Positions 53,591 through 64,000 of a stretch of 64,000 nt of DNA are shown here, piece by piece (position 1 is the first letter of the stretch; each line of letters starts with the position of its first letter). The notes beneath the pieces are model-generated. The model did not search any database. It had not been told where the DNA came from and saw nothing but the letters and a program-made list of their open reading frames with translations. This stretch comes from Methylobacterium durans (GTDB taxonomy: Bacteria; Pseudomonadota; Alphaproteobacteria; Rhizobiales; Beijerinckiaceae). The stretch lies in the NCBI RefSeq assembly GCF_003173715.1, contig NZ_CP029550.1, positions 2,604,001-2,668,000 of the forward strand. Reading direction: 5' to 3'. Made by a program: the position numbers and the translations under genes.

Positions 53591-54703
53591 TCAACGCGCG
53601 CCGATCGGCGGCTCCAATCGGACGATCGCCCAGACGAAGCCCGCCAACTCGCGTGCAATCGCGGTGACGACGACGGTCGGGGGCTTTCCCGACCGGGACA
53701 GCGTACAGTAGCGGCGGCATAGCCGCTCCTGCGCCTTCCAAGCCGTATCGCGGATCGACTGGGCCAGTCCCTCCTGTCTCAGGAGTTGCTCGCGGCTGAT
53801 CCGAGCTGGAAACCGGTAGCTCCAGGCTGCCTCGATCAAGGTGCGACGGGCCGCACCGTTGCCGGCCTTGGTGATGCCGCCCTGACGCCGCGTGCTGCCG
53901 CTGGAATGCTCAGACGGCACCAGGCCGAGATAGGCCATCAGCTGACGCGGATTGGCAAAGCGGCTGATGTCGCCGAGTTCGGCAACGAGCGTTGTCGCCG
54001 CAATCAGCGCCATGCCGCGCAGCGCCTGCAGTGCACGCACGACCGGGGCAAGCGACCAGTCCGACAGCGCCGCCGCAATCTGGGTCTCCAAACGGTCACG
54101 GCGGGCTGTGGCCGCCTCAACCGCCGCGATGCCATCCTCCAGCACGATGTGATGAACCGCCTGCTCGAAGCGCAGACCTGCCAGCCAGCGGCGGTGCATC
54201 AGCGTCCAAGCTGGTCGACTGTAATGACGGCCCTGTCGCAGCAGGAAGCCGCTGAGTTGCTGACGCGCCTGGCGCAGGGCGCGCACCGCGGCTTGCCGCG
54301 CTCGCACGAGGTCGCGCATGGCCTCATGCTTGGGGTCGGGTACCCAGACCGCGGTCAAATCGCCGGCACGATGCAGCTTGGCCAGGTTGATCGCATCCCG
54401 CCGGTCCGTCTTGATCCGCTCGCCGGGTTTGCGCGGGATCAAGGAGGGGGCGACCACCGCGCAGCCGTGCCCGGCCAGCGTCAGCTGACGTTGGATGCCG
54501 TAGCCGCACGGGCCCGCCTCATAGTAGAACTGCAGCTCCCGGTCGGTCCGCGCCAGCTTGGCCGCGAGTGTCTTCACGGCCGTGGGCGTATTGGCGATCT
54601 TACCGTACTCCCGCACCGCGCCGCGCTGGTCCGCTTCAGCAAGGGCGACCGCAATCGTGTCCTTGTGCACGTCCAGTCCGACATACGTGATAACCTGCTC
54701 CAC
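53591..54703 (-). CDS. IS110-family transposase, right copy
   Basis: 370 residues from a GTG at 54703, identical in sequence to the copy at 50670-51782 and pointing toward it. Same DEDD and Transposase_20 motifs (YVGLDVHKDT, KTDRRDAINLAKL, YLGLVPSEHSSG). Intact. Because both copies point inward, a full-length hairpin can form from either strand. Confidence 0.9.
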   Translation of the reverse strand: MEQVITYVGLDVHKDTIAVALAEADQRGAVREYGKIANTPTAVKTLAAKLARTDRELQFYYEAGPCGYGIQRQLTLAGHGCAVVAPSLIPRKPGERIKTDRRDAINLAKLHRAGDLTAVWVPDPKHEAMRDLVRARQAAVRALRQARQQLSGFLLRQGRHYSRPAWTLMHRRWLAGLRFEQAVHHIVLEDGIAAVEAATARRDRLETQIAAALSDWSLAPVVRALQALRGMALIAATTLVAELGDISRFANPRQLMAYLGLVPSEHSSGSTRRQGGITKAGNGAARRTLIEAAWSYRFPARISREQLLRQEGLAQSIRDTAWKAQERLCRRYCTLSRSGKPPTVVVTAIARELAGFVWAIVRLEPPIGAR

Positions 54704-54809
54704 GACCCATCTCCTATGCATGAGGCTCGGCACCGGAATCCGGCGCAACCCTCGTCAATCTGCATCATGTGAGACGGGTCGCCCCCTCTCGGGCGAACAT
54801 CTGGTCTAG

Positions 54810-55088
<279 letters not shown>

Positions 55089-55638
55089 CGGATCGTAGCT
55101 CCAGAACCGGGAGAAGTCGGGCGGCATGTAGCCGGTCAGGACCTCGAAATTGGCCGACGCGAAGGCGTGGGGCACGCTGAAGGTGGCCCGGTAGGCGATG
55201 GCGTTTGCGACCCCGTGGACGCCGATCTCGACGTCCTTGGTCAGGACCGCGTCCGAGAGGGGGGAGGCGTAGCCGCCCGGCCCCTTCGGGCATTCCCGCG
55301 AGGTTTCGCCGGGCTCCACCCACCACGCCATGCGGGTCCGGGTGTGCAGGCGCTTGTCCTGCACACGCAGGCTGATGAGACGGCTGGTGCTCTCGGGGCC
55401 CATGCCGTCGGCGTCGGAACCAGCCTCCGTCGGGTTGAGGCACTCACCGTAGCCGTCGAAGGAGGCGGCCGATTGCAGCTCGCGGCCGTGATCGAAGCGA
55501 TTGAGGAATTCGCGGCCGTTCCAGGCGAGGCTGTCGATGGCGCCGGCCGTGCGGGACGACGCGCTCAGGACGATCTGCGAGCCAGCAAAGGGCTGGGCGA
55601 TGGAGGCGCGGCCCTCGGGCGAAGGCCAGCGCACGTCC
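55089..55638 (-). repeat. 550-bp direct repeat, copy 2
   Basis: Same as 48565-49114, same orientation. The left edge coincides exactly with the IS630 remnant joint. Confidence 0.85.
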
Positions 55639-55732
55639 AGGCCGTCTGCGGCGATCGCGGGGACGGACAGGAGCCGAGAGCGAGAGCCGCGGGTATCGGG
55701 CGCGGAGCCCACCGCGTTGGTCGCTGTCTCAT
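55089..55732 (-). pseudogene. Truncated paralogue of the secreted protein at 48220-49194
   Basis: ATG 55732 opens a signal peptide (MRQRPTRWAPRPIPAALALG); one base back the frame continues LLSVPAIAADGLDVRWPSPE and then matches the intact paralogue exactly to SRFWSYDP, where the IS630 remnant replaces the last third. The joint between signal and body needs one extra base near 55675. The gene is dead because of the insertion. The unique signal peptide shows that it was a separate gene and not a copy made by the IS. Confidence 0.68.
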
Positions 55733-55804
55733 CCTGTCTGCCCCTCTTTGGCCGGCTCAGCCGAGGTTAAGATTGGGTGCCTGCTTCAGGACAACTCGCT
55801 CGTG

Positions 55805-57241
55805 TCAGCGTCCGTACACGTCCTCGACGCGGATGATGTCGTCCTCGCCGGTGTAGGACCCGACCTGGACCTCGATCAGCTCCAGCGGGATCTTGCCCGG
55901 GTTCGACAGGCGGTGCATCGAGCCGATCGGCAGGTAGATCGCCTCGTTCTCGTGGACCAGCACGACCCGCTCGTTCAGCGTCACCTCGGCCGTGCCCTTC
56001 ACCACCACCCAATGCTCCGCCCGGTGATAGTGCTTCTGCAAGGAGAGGCGCCCGCCCGGCGTCACCATGATCCGCTTCACCTGGAAACGCTCGCCGATGT
56101 CGATGCGCTGGTACCAGCCCCAGGGCCGGTACATCCGCCGGTGCGCGTCCGCCTCCGGATAAGCCTTCGCGCGCAGCCGCTCCACCAGCGTCTTCACCTC
56201 GCCCGAGCGCGCCTTGGAGCTGACCAGAACCGCGTCGGGGGTCGAGACCACCACGACGTCCTCGAGCCCCACCACCGCGGTGACCTGCTCGCCCTCGCTG
56301 TGGACCAGGCTGCCGCGGGTCTCGATCAGCTCGACGCGGCCGCGCACCGCGTTCCCGCTCTCGTCCTGCGCCAGCACGCTCCAGACCGCGTCCCAGGTGC
56401 CGACATCCGACCACGCGAAGGAGACCGGCAGCACGCCCGCGTGGCGCGTCCGCTCCATCACCGCGTAGTCGATCGAGGTCTTGGGGGCCTGCGCGAAGGC
56501 GTCCGCGTCGAGGCGCACGAAGTCGAGGTCCCGCGCCGCGTTCTCCAGGGCGGCCCGGGCGGCCGAGAGCACGGCGGGCGCGTGCGCCTCCAGCTCGTCG
56601 AGCATCACGTCGGCGCGGAACAGGAAGTAGCCCGAGTTCCAGACCGCGCCCTCCGCGATCAGGCGCTCGGCGCCGGCCCGGTCCGGCTTCTCGACGAAGC
56701 GGGCGATCTTGTAGGTGCCGGGGCTCGCGGGGAGCGGCTCGCCCGGGTGGATGTAGCCGTAGGCGGTCGCCGGCTGCGTCGGTTCGATGCCGAGCGTCAT
56801 GATGTGGCCGGCGCGCGCGCCGACCGCGGCGGCCTCGACGGCGGCGACGAAGGCGCGGGCATCGCCGATGACGTGGTCGGCGGCCAGGATCAGGACGACG
56901 GCCTGCGGATCGACGCGGGCGGCATGGAGCGCCGCGACAGCGACCGCGGCGGCGGAGTCGCGCCGCTCGGGCTCGAGCAGGATGTCGGCGGGGATGCGGG
57001 CCTCGGCGAGCTGCTCGGCGACGATGAAGCGGGCCTCCGTGTGGGTGAGCACGCTGAGGCGGCCGAACGTGGCCTCGTCGGTGACCCGCCGGGCCGTGTC
57101 CTGGAAGGTGGAGGAATGCTCGCTGACGAGGCGCGAGAACTGCTTCGGCATGCTCTCGCGGGAGGCGGGCCACAGCCGCGTGCCCGAGCCGCCGCACAGG
57201 ATCACAGGAAAGACTGCGGAATTTACGTTAAAATCAGACAT
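55805..57241 (-). CDS. manC: Mannose-1-phosphate guanylyltransferase / mannose-6-phosphate isomerase
   Basis: 478 residues, type II bifunctional enzyme. FPVILCGGSGTRLWPASRES is the nucleotidyltransferase signature, VEKPDRAGAERLIAEGAVWN the mannose-phosphate site, and the C-terminal cupin (TPGGRLSLQKHYHRAEHWVV, ENEAIYLPIGSMHRLSNPGK) is the isomerase. It makes GDP-mannose, used by gmd and rmd next to it to make GDP-D-rhamnose. GC is high, unlike gmd and rmd. Confidence 0.9.
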   Translation of the reverse strand: MSDFNVNSAVFPVILCGGSGTRLWPASRESMPKQFSRLVSEHSSTFQDTARRVTDEATFGRLSVLTHTEARFIVAEQLAEARIPADILLEPERRDSAAAVAVAALHAARVDPQAVVLILAADHVIGDARAFVAAVEAAAVGARAGHIMTLGIEPTQPATAYGYIHPGEPLPASPGTYKIARFVEKPDRAGAERLIAEGAVWNSGYFLFRADVMLDELEAHAPAVLSAARAALENAARDLDFVRLDADAFAQAPKTSIDYAVMERTRHAGVLPVSFAWSDVGTWDAVWSVLAQDESGNAVRGRVELIETRGSLVHSEGEQVTAVVGLEDVVVVSTPDAVLVSSKARSGEVKTLVERLRAKAYPEADAHRRMYRPWGWYQRIDIGERFQVKRIMVTPGGRLSLQKHYHRAEHWVVVKGTAEVTLNERVVLVHENEAIYLPIGSMHRLSNPGKIPLELIEVQVGSYTGEDDIIRVEDVYGR

Positions 57242-57412
57242 TACTCATCCGTAAAGCGGTTAGATCTTTCAAGCAGGCGTTTGCTACCGCTCACACAAGC
57301 GAATTGATTCGCGCGAATTCGCGCGCCCGCTCTGACGATATTAGGTGCTCCGGTGGGTTTCGGGTGCTGCTGTATCGAGATTTATTCGCCAATTCAAGCT
57401 CTGCACCCGAGT

Positions 57413-58383
57413 TTAAGAATGCTCTGATGCAATTTTGCTGCGCCAGTATGCAAGAGTATCGGCAAGAGTAGCTTCCCACGTGATGCGTGGCCTCCAACCA
57501 AGGTCTACGGCAGCTCGCGACGAACTACCGATAGCCAGCGGTGTATCATTGGGCCGCATGCGCGCTGCGTCAGCTTCAACAGTGATGGCAACACGAGCTT
57601 GTGCGAGGAGGCTATAAAGAATATCCGCGATGCGACGAGGCACCCCAGAGGCGATATTATAGATAGCACCACTCGGAAGGTTTGGCCGAACGATACCCTG
57701 TACGTACGCCTCTACGACGTCGCGCACATCGAGGAAATCGCGAAGTGCCTCTAGGTTGCCAACTCGCACAACAGGCGGTTGCTGAGCTGCCTCTATCCGC
57801 GCAATCTGCGCGGCGAAAGCTGGAGTAACAAACGCCTCTGTTTGGCCTGGTCCCGTATGGTTGAACGGGCAAAACCGGATCGCTCGTAATCCATCACGTA
57901 CCATCTGTCCGATCATAAGGTCAGCAGCTGCTTTCGAGGCGGCATACGTGCTTGTTGGGTCTAGTAGGGCGGTTTCATCAAGCGGCTCGTGCATCTTTGA
58001 AAACTGCCGCCATAAACTTCAGAGGTTCCGATGAACAGGAAGCGTGCTTCGGGAGCATCTTGAAGGATCGCAGCGGCGAGATTCAGAGTCCCCGCAACAT
58101 TCACGTCGAAGGTGTGCCTCGGGCCGCGGGCCGCTACCCGAGGAGCCGAGATAGCAGCTAAGTGAACGACGCACGTCGGGCGCGTCTCACGGATCGCTGC
58201 TTTCACCTGCTCAGGATCTGTGATGTCCAGCCGGATCAGCTCGCATCGCGTGCTCGGGAGGACAACATGGGTGCGCTGTGCCGCAAACAGGCGGGCACTC
58301 GCGTCGGCCCGAGACGCGAGCACCTGGAGCAGGTGATAGCCGACGAAGCCAGCGGCGCCGGTCACAAGGATTCGATCGAACAT
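57413..58383 (-). CDS. rmd: GDP-6-deoxy-D-mannose reductase-like SDR (frameshifted here)
   Basis: The N-terminal part (ILVTGAAGFVGYHLLQVLAS, VVHLAAISAPRVAARGPRHT, LFIGTSEVYGGSFQ) ends early in one frame. The rest, starting MHEPLDETALLDPTSTYAAS with the catalytic Tyr-x3-Lys in YAASKAA, is one frame back. Adding one A in CAAAG near 58000 gives SFQKMHEPLDET and one 323-residue extended SDR. It should reduce GDP-4-keto-6-deoxymannose made by gmd, giving GDP-D-rhamnose. A GDP-fucose-type enzyme is less likely: this is a reductase-only SDR next to gmd and manC. GC is moderate. Confidence 0.75.
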
Positions 58384-58425
58384 ACCGCCTCAGCACACGA
58401 CGTGCGGGTGATCAGTTTCTTCGTC

Positions 58426-59502
<1,077 letters not shown>

Positions 59503-59517
59503 TCACAGGCCGTAGGC

Positions 59518-60387
59518 TCAGTGTTCCCGCGCCAACCTCAGGAGGTTTTGTCCGTAGTTGGTCTTCGAGAATAGCTCGCCGCGGGCAATCAGTTGCTCGC
59601 GGCCGATGAAGCCCTGCAGGTAGGCAATCTCCTCTAGGCACGCCACCTGTAAGCCCTGACGGTGCTGCAGCACCCGCACGAACTCAGAGGCCTCTAGAAG
59701 GCTGTCGTGCGTGCCTGTGTCGAGCCACGCGTAGCCTCGGCTCATCCGCTCCACATGCAACTGCCCGCGCTCGAGATAGGCCTTGTTCACGCTCGTGATC
59801 TCGAGTTCACCCCGCGCTGACGGCCGCACCGCGGCAGCGATGTCGAGCACTTGGTTGTCGTAGAAGTACAGACCCGTCACCGCCCAGGTGGAATCAGGCT
59901 CCTGCGGCTTTTCCACGATCCGGGTCGGACGGCCGGACGCGTCGAGGCTAACCACGCCGTAGGCCTGCGGGTTCTCGACGTGGTACGCAAACACCGTCGC
60001 TCCCTCGCGCCGCGCGGCCGCGCGGGCCAAGAGCTCGCTCATGCCAGCGCCGAAGAACAGGTTGTCGCCCAGGATCAGCGCCACAGAGTCGTTTCCGACG
60101 AACTCGCGCCCAATCACGAAGGCCTGAGCTAGTCCTTCAGGTCGCGGCTGCACCGCGTAGGAGAAGCTTAAGCCGAACTGCTCGCCGGTGCCGAACAGGC
60201 GCTTGTAGTTGTCCAGGTGCTCGGGCGAGGAGATGATCAGGATCTCGCGGATGCCCGCCAGCATCAGCACCGAGACCGGGTAGTAGATCATTGGCTTGTC
60301 GTAGATTGGCAGTAGCTGCTTGTTGATCGACAGCGTGGCGGGGTGCAGCCGCGTGCCCGAGCCGCCGGCCAGGACGATGCCCTTCAT
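59518..60387 (-). CDS. rfbA: Glucose-1-phosphate thymidylyltransferase
   Basis: 289 residues. [40 protein letters not shown] and [20 protein letters not shown] are the RmlA signatures. First step of dTDP-L-rhamnose synthesis. It overlaps rfbD by four bases (ATGA), so the two are coupled. Confidence 0.93.
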   Translation of the reverse strand: MKGIVLAGGSGTRLHPATLSINKQLLPIYDKPMIYYPVSVLMLAGIREILIISSPEHLDNYKRLFGTGEQFGLSFSYAVQPRPEGLAQAFVIGREFVGNDSVALILGDNLFFGAGMSELLARAAARREGATVFAYHVENPQAYGVVSLDASGRPTRIVEKPQEPDSTWAVTGLYFYDNQVLDIAAAVRPSARGELEITSVNKAYLERGQLHVERMSRGYAWLDTGTHDSLLEASEFVRVLQHRQGLQVACLEEIAYLQGFIGREQLIARGELFSKTNYGQNLLRLAREH

Positions 60388-61298
60388 GATCTGACGCCCC
60401 TCATCGTGTCGTCTCCGCGGGCCGGCCCGACGAGCCGGTCGAGGATGTCCTCGAGAGCCTTTGCCCAGGGCCGCATCGTGAGGCCGTAGGCCGCCGTCAG
60501 GCTCGCGGTCGAGAGCTGCGAATTCGCCGGCCGCTGCGCCGGCGTCGGATAGGCCGAGCTCGGGATGCCGTCCACCGGCACGGCCCGCCCGCCCCGGCGC
60601 GCGCTGCCCTCAACGATCGCGCGGGCGAAGCTGCGCCAAGTGGTGACGCCCGCATTCACGCAGTGGAAGGTGCCGGTCGGCGCCGCCGCGTCCGAAACCA
60701 GCCGCAGTGTTACGACCCTTAGTGCGTCAGCCAGGTCGGCAGCCGAGGTCGGGCAGCCGTGCTGATCCTCGACCACGCTCAGCCGCTCCCGCTCGGCTGA
60801 GAGCCGCAGCATGGTCTTGACGAAGTTCGCCCGGTGCGGGCTCACCACCCAAGCCGTGCGCAGGATCGCGTGGCGCGGGTTGCCGGTGCGCACGGCGAGT
60901 TCCCCGGCCGCCTTCGAGGCGCCGTAGACGCTTCTCGGGTCGATGGGGTCGTCCGGCTCGTAGGCTCCCGGCTTGCTGCCATCGAACACGTAGTCGGTCG
61001 AGACCTGCACCAGCGGGATGCCGGCGACCTTCGTCGCCGCAGCGAGGTAGGCCGGCGCCAGCGCGTTGAGCCGCCAGGCCGCCGCGACCTCGCTCTCGGC
61101 CTTGTCCACCGCGGTGTAGGCGGCCGTGTTGATCACCGCCGCGTAGCCGCGCCCCGTGAGAGCTTCGGCGACCGCCCTCTCGTCGGTGATGTCGAGCTCA
61201 ACCCGCGTCGGCGCGTGCAGGCGCACGCCCTCGCCCCATGCGAGCGCCTGCAGCTCGGTGCCGACTTGGCCGGCACCGCCGAGGATCAGGATCTCCAT
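60384..61298 (-). CDS. rfbD: dTDP-4-dehydrorhamnose reductase
   Basis: 304 residues. [40 protein letters not shown] and [15 protein letters not shown] (Tyr-x3-Lys) identify RmlD, which performs the last step to dTDP-L-rhamnose. It follows rfbB by six bases. Confidence 0.92.
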   Translation of the reverse strand: MEILILGGAGQVGTELQALAWGEGVRLHAPTRVELDITDERAVAEALTGRGYAAVINTAAYTAVDKAESEVAAAWRLNALAPAYLAAATKVAGIPLVQVSTDYVFDGSKPGAYEPDDPIDPRSVYGASKAAGELAVRTGNPRHAILRTAWVVSPHRANFVKTMLRLSAERERLSVVEDQHGCPTSAADLADALRVVTLRLVSDAAAPTGTFHCVNAGVTTWRSFARAIVEGSARRGGRAVPVDGIPSSAYPTPAQRPANSQLSTASLTAAYGLTMRPWAKALEDILDRLVGPARGDDTMRGVRS

Positions 61299-61304
61299 CG
61301 TGCC

Positions 61305-62369
61305 TCAGCCCGCCTTGCGCGCTGGCGCCAGCCCTAGGCGCTCGCCCCGGTAGCGGCCCTCCCGGATCGGGCGCCACCAAGCCTCGTTGTCGAGGTACCA
61401 AGCGATGGTGTCCTCCAAGGCCGCCTCGAAGCTCCTCGTCGGTGCCCAGCCGAGCTCGGCCTCGGCCTTGCCCGGGTCGATCGCGTAGCGGCGGTCGTGG
61501 CCGGGCCGGTCGGCCACGAAGGTAATCAACCGCTCGTGCGGGGCGGCCTGCGGCCGCAGCCGGTCGAAGGCGGCGCACAGAGCCTTCACGACCGCGAGAT
61601 TGTTGCGCACCGCCCGCCCGCCGAGCAGGTAGGTCTGTCCGACCCGGCCGCGCTCCAGCACGGCAACGAGGCCGCGGGCGTGGTCCTCCACGTGGATCCA
61701 GTCACGCTCGTTCAGCCCATCACCGTAGACCGGCAGCGGCTTCCCTTCGAGCGCATTGAGGATCATCAGCGGGATCAGCTTCTCGGGGAAGTGGCGTGGG
61801 CCGTAGTTGTTCGAGCAGTTCGTCACCAGCACCGGCAGGCCGTAGGTCTCGTGCCAGGCCCGAGCCAGGTGGTCGGAGGCCGCTTTCGAGGCCGAGTAGG
61901 GCGAGCGCGGATCGTAGCGGCTGTCCTCGGTGAAGAAGCCGCCGGGCGGCAGCGAGCCGTAGACCTCGTCGGTGGAGACGTGCAGGAAGCGGAAGGCGGT
62001 GCGCGCCTCGCCTGTTAGGCCCTCGTAGTGGCTGCGGGCAGCATCGAGCATGACCTGCGTGCCGGTGACGTTGGTGCGGATGAAGGCGCCGGGCTCGGTG
62101 ATGGAGCGGTCGACGTGGCTCTCGGCGGCCAAGTGCATCACCGCTTGCGGCGCAAACTCGCGGAAGGCGGCGTTGACGGCGGCCGAATCGCAGATATCGG
62201 CCTCGATCAGGCGGTGGCGCGGGTTGGCCTCAAGCGGTGCGAGCGAGACGGGATTGGCCGCGTAGGTGAGCGCGTCGAGGGTCAGCACCTCGTGGCCGAG
62301 ATCCTGGACGAGGTGGAGGACGAGGGCAGAGCCAATGAAGCCGCAGCCGCCGGTCACCAGGATGCGCAT
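61305..62369 (-). CDS. rfbB: dTDP-glucose 4,6-dehydratase
   Basis: 354 residues. ILVTGGCGFIGSALVLHLVQ, HVSTDEVYGSLPPGGFFTED, SPYSASKAASDHLARAW (Tyr-x3-Lys) and NNYGPRHFPEKLIPLMILNA are RmlB motifs. Second step of the dTDP-rhamnose route. High GC like its neighbours. Confidence 0.94.
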   Translation of the reverse strand: MRILVTGGCGFIGSALVLHLVQDLGHEVLTLDALTYAANPVSLAPLEANPRHRLIEADICDSAAVNAAFREFAPQAVMHLAAESHVDRSITEPGAFIRTNVTGTQVMLDAARSHYEGLTGEARTAFRFLHVSTDEVYGSLPPGGFFTEDSRYDPRSPYSASKAASDHLARAWHETYGLPVLVTNCSNNYGPRHFPEKLIPLMILNALEGKPLPVYGDGLNERDWIHVEDHARGLVAVLERGRVGQTYLLGGRAVRNNLAVVKALCAAFDRLRPQAAPHERLITFVADRPGHDRRYAIDPGKAEAELGWAPTRSFEAALEDTIAWYLDNEAWWRPIREGRYRGERLGLAPARKAG

Positions 62370-62440
62370 GGGATCAGTCTCGCTGAAAGTCGGGCCGTGG
62401 TGCGGGCGCTTGACCCAAGATCGTGTCGCCGATGGGGCGA

Positions 62441-62995
62441 TTAGTCGAACAGGTGCGGCAGGTCCGCCAGCCGCGGAGCAACCTTGTCCTTGTCCGAGAG
62501 GATAGCCTGCTCGGCCGCGACCGGCCAGGCAATGGCGAGGGCCAGATCGTTCCAGAGCAGCGCCCGGTCGTGCTCGGGGCTGTAGTAGGCATCGACCTTG
62601 TAGGCGACCATGGTGTCGGGCGTCAGGGTGCAGAAGCCGTGAGCGAAACCGTGTGGGATGAACAGTTGCTCTCCCCCTTCCGCATCGAGGCGGACCGCCA
62701 CGTGCTGGCCATAGGTGGCGGAGGAGCGGCGCAGGTCGACGGCCACATCCAGGATAGCGCCCTGCAGTACGCGCACGAGCTTGGCTTGGGGCGCCGGGTG
62801 GACCTGGAAGTGCAGGCCGCGCACCGTGCCCTTCGGCGCGGAGAAGGACTGATTGTCCTGCACAAAGGCGATGTCGATACCACTATCGGCAAGGACGTCG
62901 GCGCGATAGGTCTCGGAGAACCAGCCGCGATCGTCACCGAACCGCTGCGGAACGACACGCGTCACCGCGGGAATGTCTGTGGGAATTACCTTCAT
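62441..62995 (-). CDS. rfbC: dTDP-4-dehydrorhamnose 3,5-epimerase
   Basis: 184 residues. FGDDRGWFSETYRADVLADS, QDNQSFSAPKGTVRGLHFQV with the catalytic His, and VAVDLRRSSATYGQHVAVRL are RmlC motifs; FIPHGFAHGFCTLTPDTMVA is the C-terminal part. First gene of the operon rfbC-rfbB-rfbD-rfbA. Confidence 0.93.
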   Translation of the reverse strand: MKVIPTDIPAVTRVVPQRFGDDRGWFSETYRADVLADSGIDIAFVQDNQSFSAPKGTVRGLHFQVHPAPQAKLVRVLQGAILDVAVDLRRSSATYGQHVAVRLDAEGGEQLFIPHGFAHGFCTLTPDTMVAYKVDAYYSPEHDRALLWNDLALAIAWPVAAEQAILSDKDKVAPRLADLPHLFD

Positions 62996-63443
62996 CCAGG
63001 ATGCTCGCTTGCGCGGTGATTTGCTCCGCCGAGACGGCGATCGCCTCCGACATTCGTCGACGCCGGCTGCCAGCTGTTTGGTGCCGCTGTCAAGCGCCAG
63101 TTATCGCCTTGAGAAGCTAGCATGCACGCGAGAGCGCTGTCCTTATATCACGAAATTTAGAGCTTGGGCATACAACATCGGTTGCGCGCATGTTGCCTGA
63201 ATCCTAATATTCGTCGTTTTCGCCTTTGCAACATCGAAAACCTCGGTCTCCTAAAGCTTTTGCGAGTATTAAGATTTTTACGTTACGCAGGTCGCTTTTC
63301 TCAGGTGATTTCGCTATTTCGGATTGAGTATTCTATTAACAATAGGTCAGAATGACTAGCAAATATAATGAGTTTTAGGGGTGATTTTAATGGATTCGCG
63401 CTCGACGCTCGATGACTCCAAAAATTTATCATTGCTCCGTACT
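62996..63443. other. AT-rich gap upstream of rfbC; no gene seen
   Basis: About 450 bases, much lower GC than the flanks. It should hold the rfbC promoter (leftward). A possible frame at 63164-63355 on the plus strand is low-complexity Leu/Arg-rich and not convincing. Confidence 0.4.
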
Positions 63444-63779
63444 TTAATCAAGAAGTGTCAAGCGTTCAGCTAGATTGAAAAGTTTGAGGGCAGCGCTGTG
63501 CGTTTCGATTACCTTGCGGAGCGCCTCTGCCTCCACCGGTGTGATTTCCCCGCTTGTTACCCAGCGCAGCAAGGCCGCGGTCGCCGTAGGGAGATCCATC
63601 GGCGCCTGGATTGGCGGTAGTTTGAAGACGATCGGGCGGTCTCGAAGGAGCGGCAGTACTGTCCCGAGCACTCCTGCGTCTGGGCGTGGATCGGGGCGCC
63701 TCACTCCGGTAGAGCCGCCGTCAGCCTGCACGCCATGGGCGAGGGCGCGGGTGCCTGCTCTGGTGCTGGCGAGAGGCAT
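63444..63779 (-). CDS. Small protein, C-terminal part like DUF5681 proteins
   Basis: 111 residues. The C-terminal half reads PIVFKLPPIQAPMDLPTATA, ALLRWVTSGEITPVEAEALR and KVIETHSAALKLFNLAERL. This helix pair is the conserved end of DUF5681-type proteins, which are common in Methylobacterium and often sit near mobile genes. The N-terminal DUF5681 part itself is absent, so this is a short or degraded member. Confidence 0.52.
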   Translation of the reverse strand: MPLASTRAGTRALAHGVQADGGSTGVRRPDPRPDAGVLGTVLPLLRDRPIVFKLPPIQAPMDLPTATAALLRWVTSGEITPVEAEALRKVIETHSAALKLFNLAERLTLLD

Positions 63780-63874
63780 AAGGCTGGCTTCTGCGAGCGA
63801 CCCGCCATCAGCCGGGGGGAAAGCGGTCCCGTTTCGGGCACCGTCATTTCGATCGCGCGCTGCTTGACCGCCGC

Positions 63875-64000
63875 TTATGGAGCATCCAGTTCGCGCACAA
63901 GCGACTTGCGGCGCGCTATAGCTCGTCGCTCGTAGCGATCAAGTCGGGAGAGTTGGCCGATCAGCCCGCTGACCCGCGCCGCGGGTTGCGATCTGCGGGT
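63875..64000 (-). CDS. C-terminal end of an unidentified protein
   Basis: About 41 codons from the right edge to a TAA at 63875-63877, reading VSGLIGQLSRLDRYERRAIA then RRKSLVRELDAP. The RLDRYERRAxxRRK pattern resembles the ends of small hypothetical proteins found near DUF5681 genes in Methylobacterium. Too little is present to name it. Confidence 0.4.
   Translation of the reverse strand, partial: TRRSQPAARVSGLIGQLSRLDRYERRAIARRKSLVRELDAP

Larger units (their letters stand above)
50564..54809. mobile_element. Compound IS insertion: IS110 - IS630 - IS110 (inverted)
   Basis: Both outer ends carry CTAGACCAGATGTTCGCCC in inverted orientation. The left arm (50564-52124) and right arm (53249-54809) are inverted repeats of 1,561 bases each. 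Each arm holds a complete IS110-family transposase with the same protein sequence; the unique centre (52125-53248) holds most of an IS630-family transposase. The block splits an older IS630 transposase at the codons for VRA-WLDRH. CTAG at both joints is compatible with a duplicated TA, but a pre-insertion site is needed to prove this. Confidence 0.82.
53249..54809 (-). repeat. Right arm of the 1,561-base inverted repeat
   Basis: Inverted copy of 50564-52124. All frames I compared on the two arms are identical in protein sequence, and the non-coding parts match wherever checked. Confidence 0.85.

Overview
The window is high-GC chromosomal DNA from an alphaproteobacterium, most likely Methylobacterium or a close relative in the Rhizobiales. 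The evidence is the codon bias, a DivL pseudokinase next to ahcY, the argJ-mutT pair, a NepR-like anti-sigma factor, a DUF3309 microprotein and a comF/methyltransferase pair. The genus is an inference; no rRNA or tRNA gene is present to settle it.

Layout. 1-7.4 kb: the start of a cupin gene, a methionine pair (metY, metA), a long-chain acyl-CoA synthetase, and secreted proteins including a frameshifted DUF1254/DUF1214 protein. 7.4-14.4 kb: two converging operons that form an unusual carrier-protein pathway. They hold two acyl carrier proteins, an amino acid:[carrier protein] ligase derived from seryl-tRNA synthetase, an acyl-CoA-dehydrogenase-like flavoprotein, an esterase, an ECHDC3-like crotonase, a FabG-like SDR and a stand-alone adenylating enzyme. 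14.6-21.3 kb: a NepR-like protein, then sulfate uptake and assimilation (sbp-cysT-cysW-cysA-cysK). 21.3-28.8 kb: envelope proteins (a degenerate trypsin-like protein and an L,D-transpeptidase), a GH10 xylanase, an SDR, a DoxX-like protein and glucose-6-phosphate dehydrogenase. 28.9-37.8 kb: three Gly/Ser-rich secreted repeat proteins, comF, a methyltransferase, small DUF proteins, a glutathione peroxidase and a PRC-barrel protein. 38-47.8 kb: argJ, a SIMPL protein, mutT, divL, ahcY, an acyl-CoA synthetase and a nitroreductase.

47.8-64 kb is the accessory end. It holds a low-GC polysaccharide ABC permease, remnants, and a 4.2-kb compound insertion made of two identical IS110-family elements in inverted orientation around an IS630-family element. 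This insertion sits in an older broken IS630 copy. Next come GDP-rhamnose genes (manC, rmd, gmd), dTDP-L-rhamnose genes (rfbA, rfbD, rfbB, rfbC), and two fragments at the right edge. Two copies of a 550-bp segment lie as direct repeats on either side of the permease and insertion.

Functional links: sbp/cysTWA import sulfate, cysK makes cysteine, metA/metY make homocysteine and ahcY recycles S-adenosylhomocysteine. The rhamnose genes and the permease suggest an exported rhamnose-containing glycan.

A pattern crosses the window. Five genes (DUF1254 protein, degenerate protease, a Gly/Ser-rich protein, divL, rmd) are each broken once, and each is repaired by restoring one base, usually in a short homopolymer. 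A sixth case lies in the truncated paralogue, and the missing cysA start codon may be a seventh. Since divL is essential where studied, base-calling errors in the assembly are a more likely cause than real mutations.
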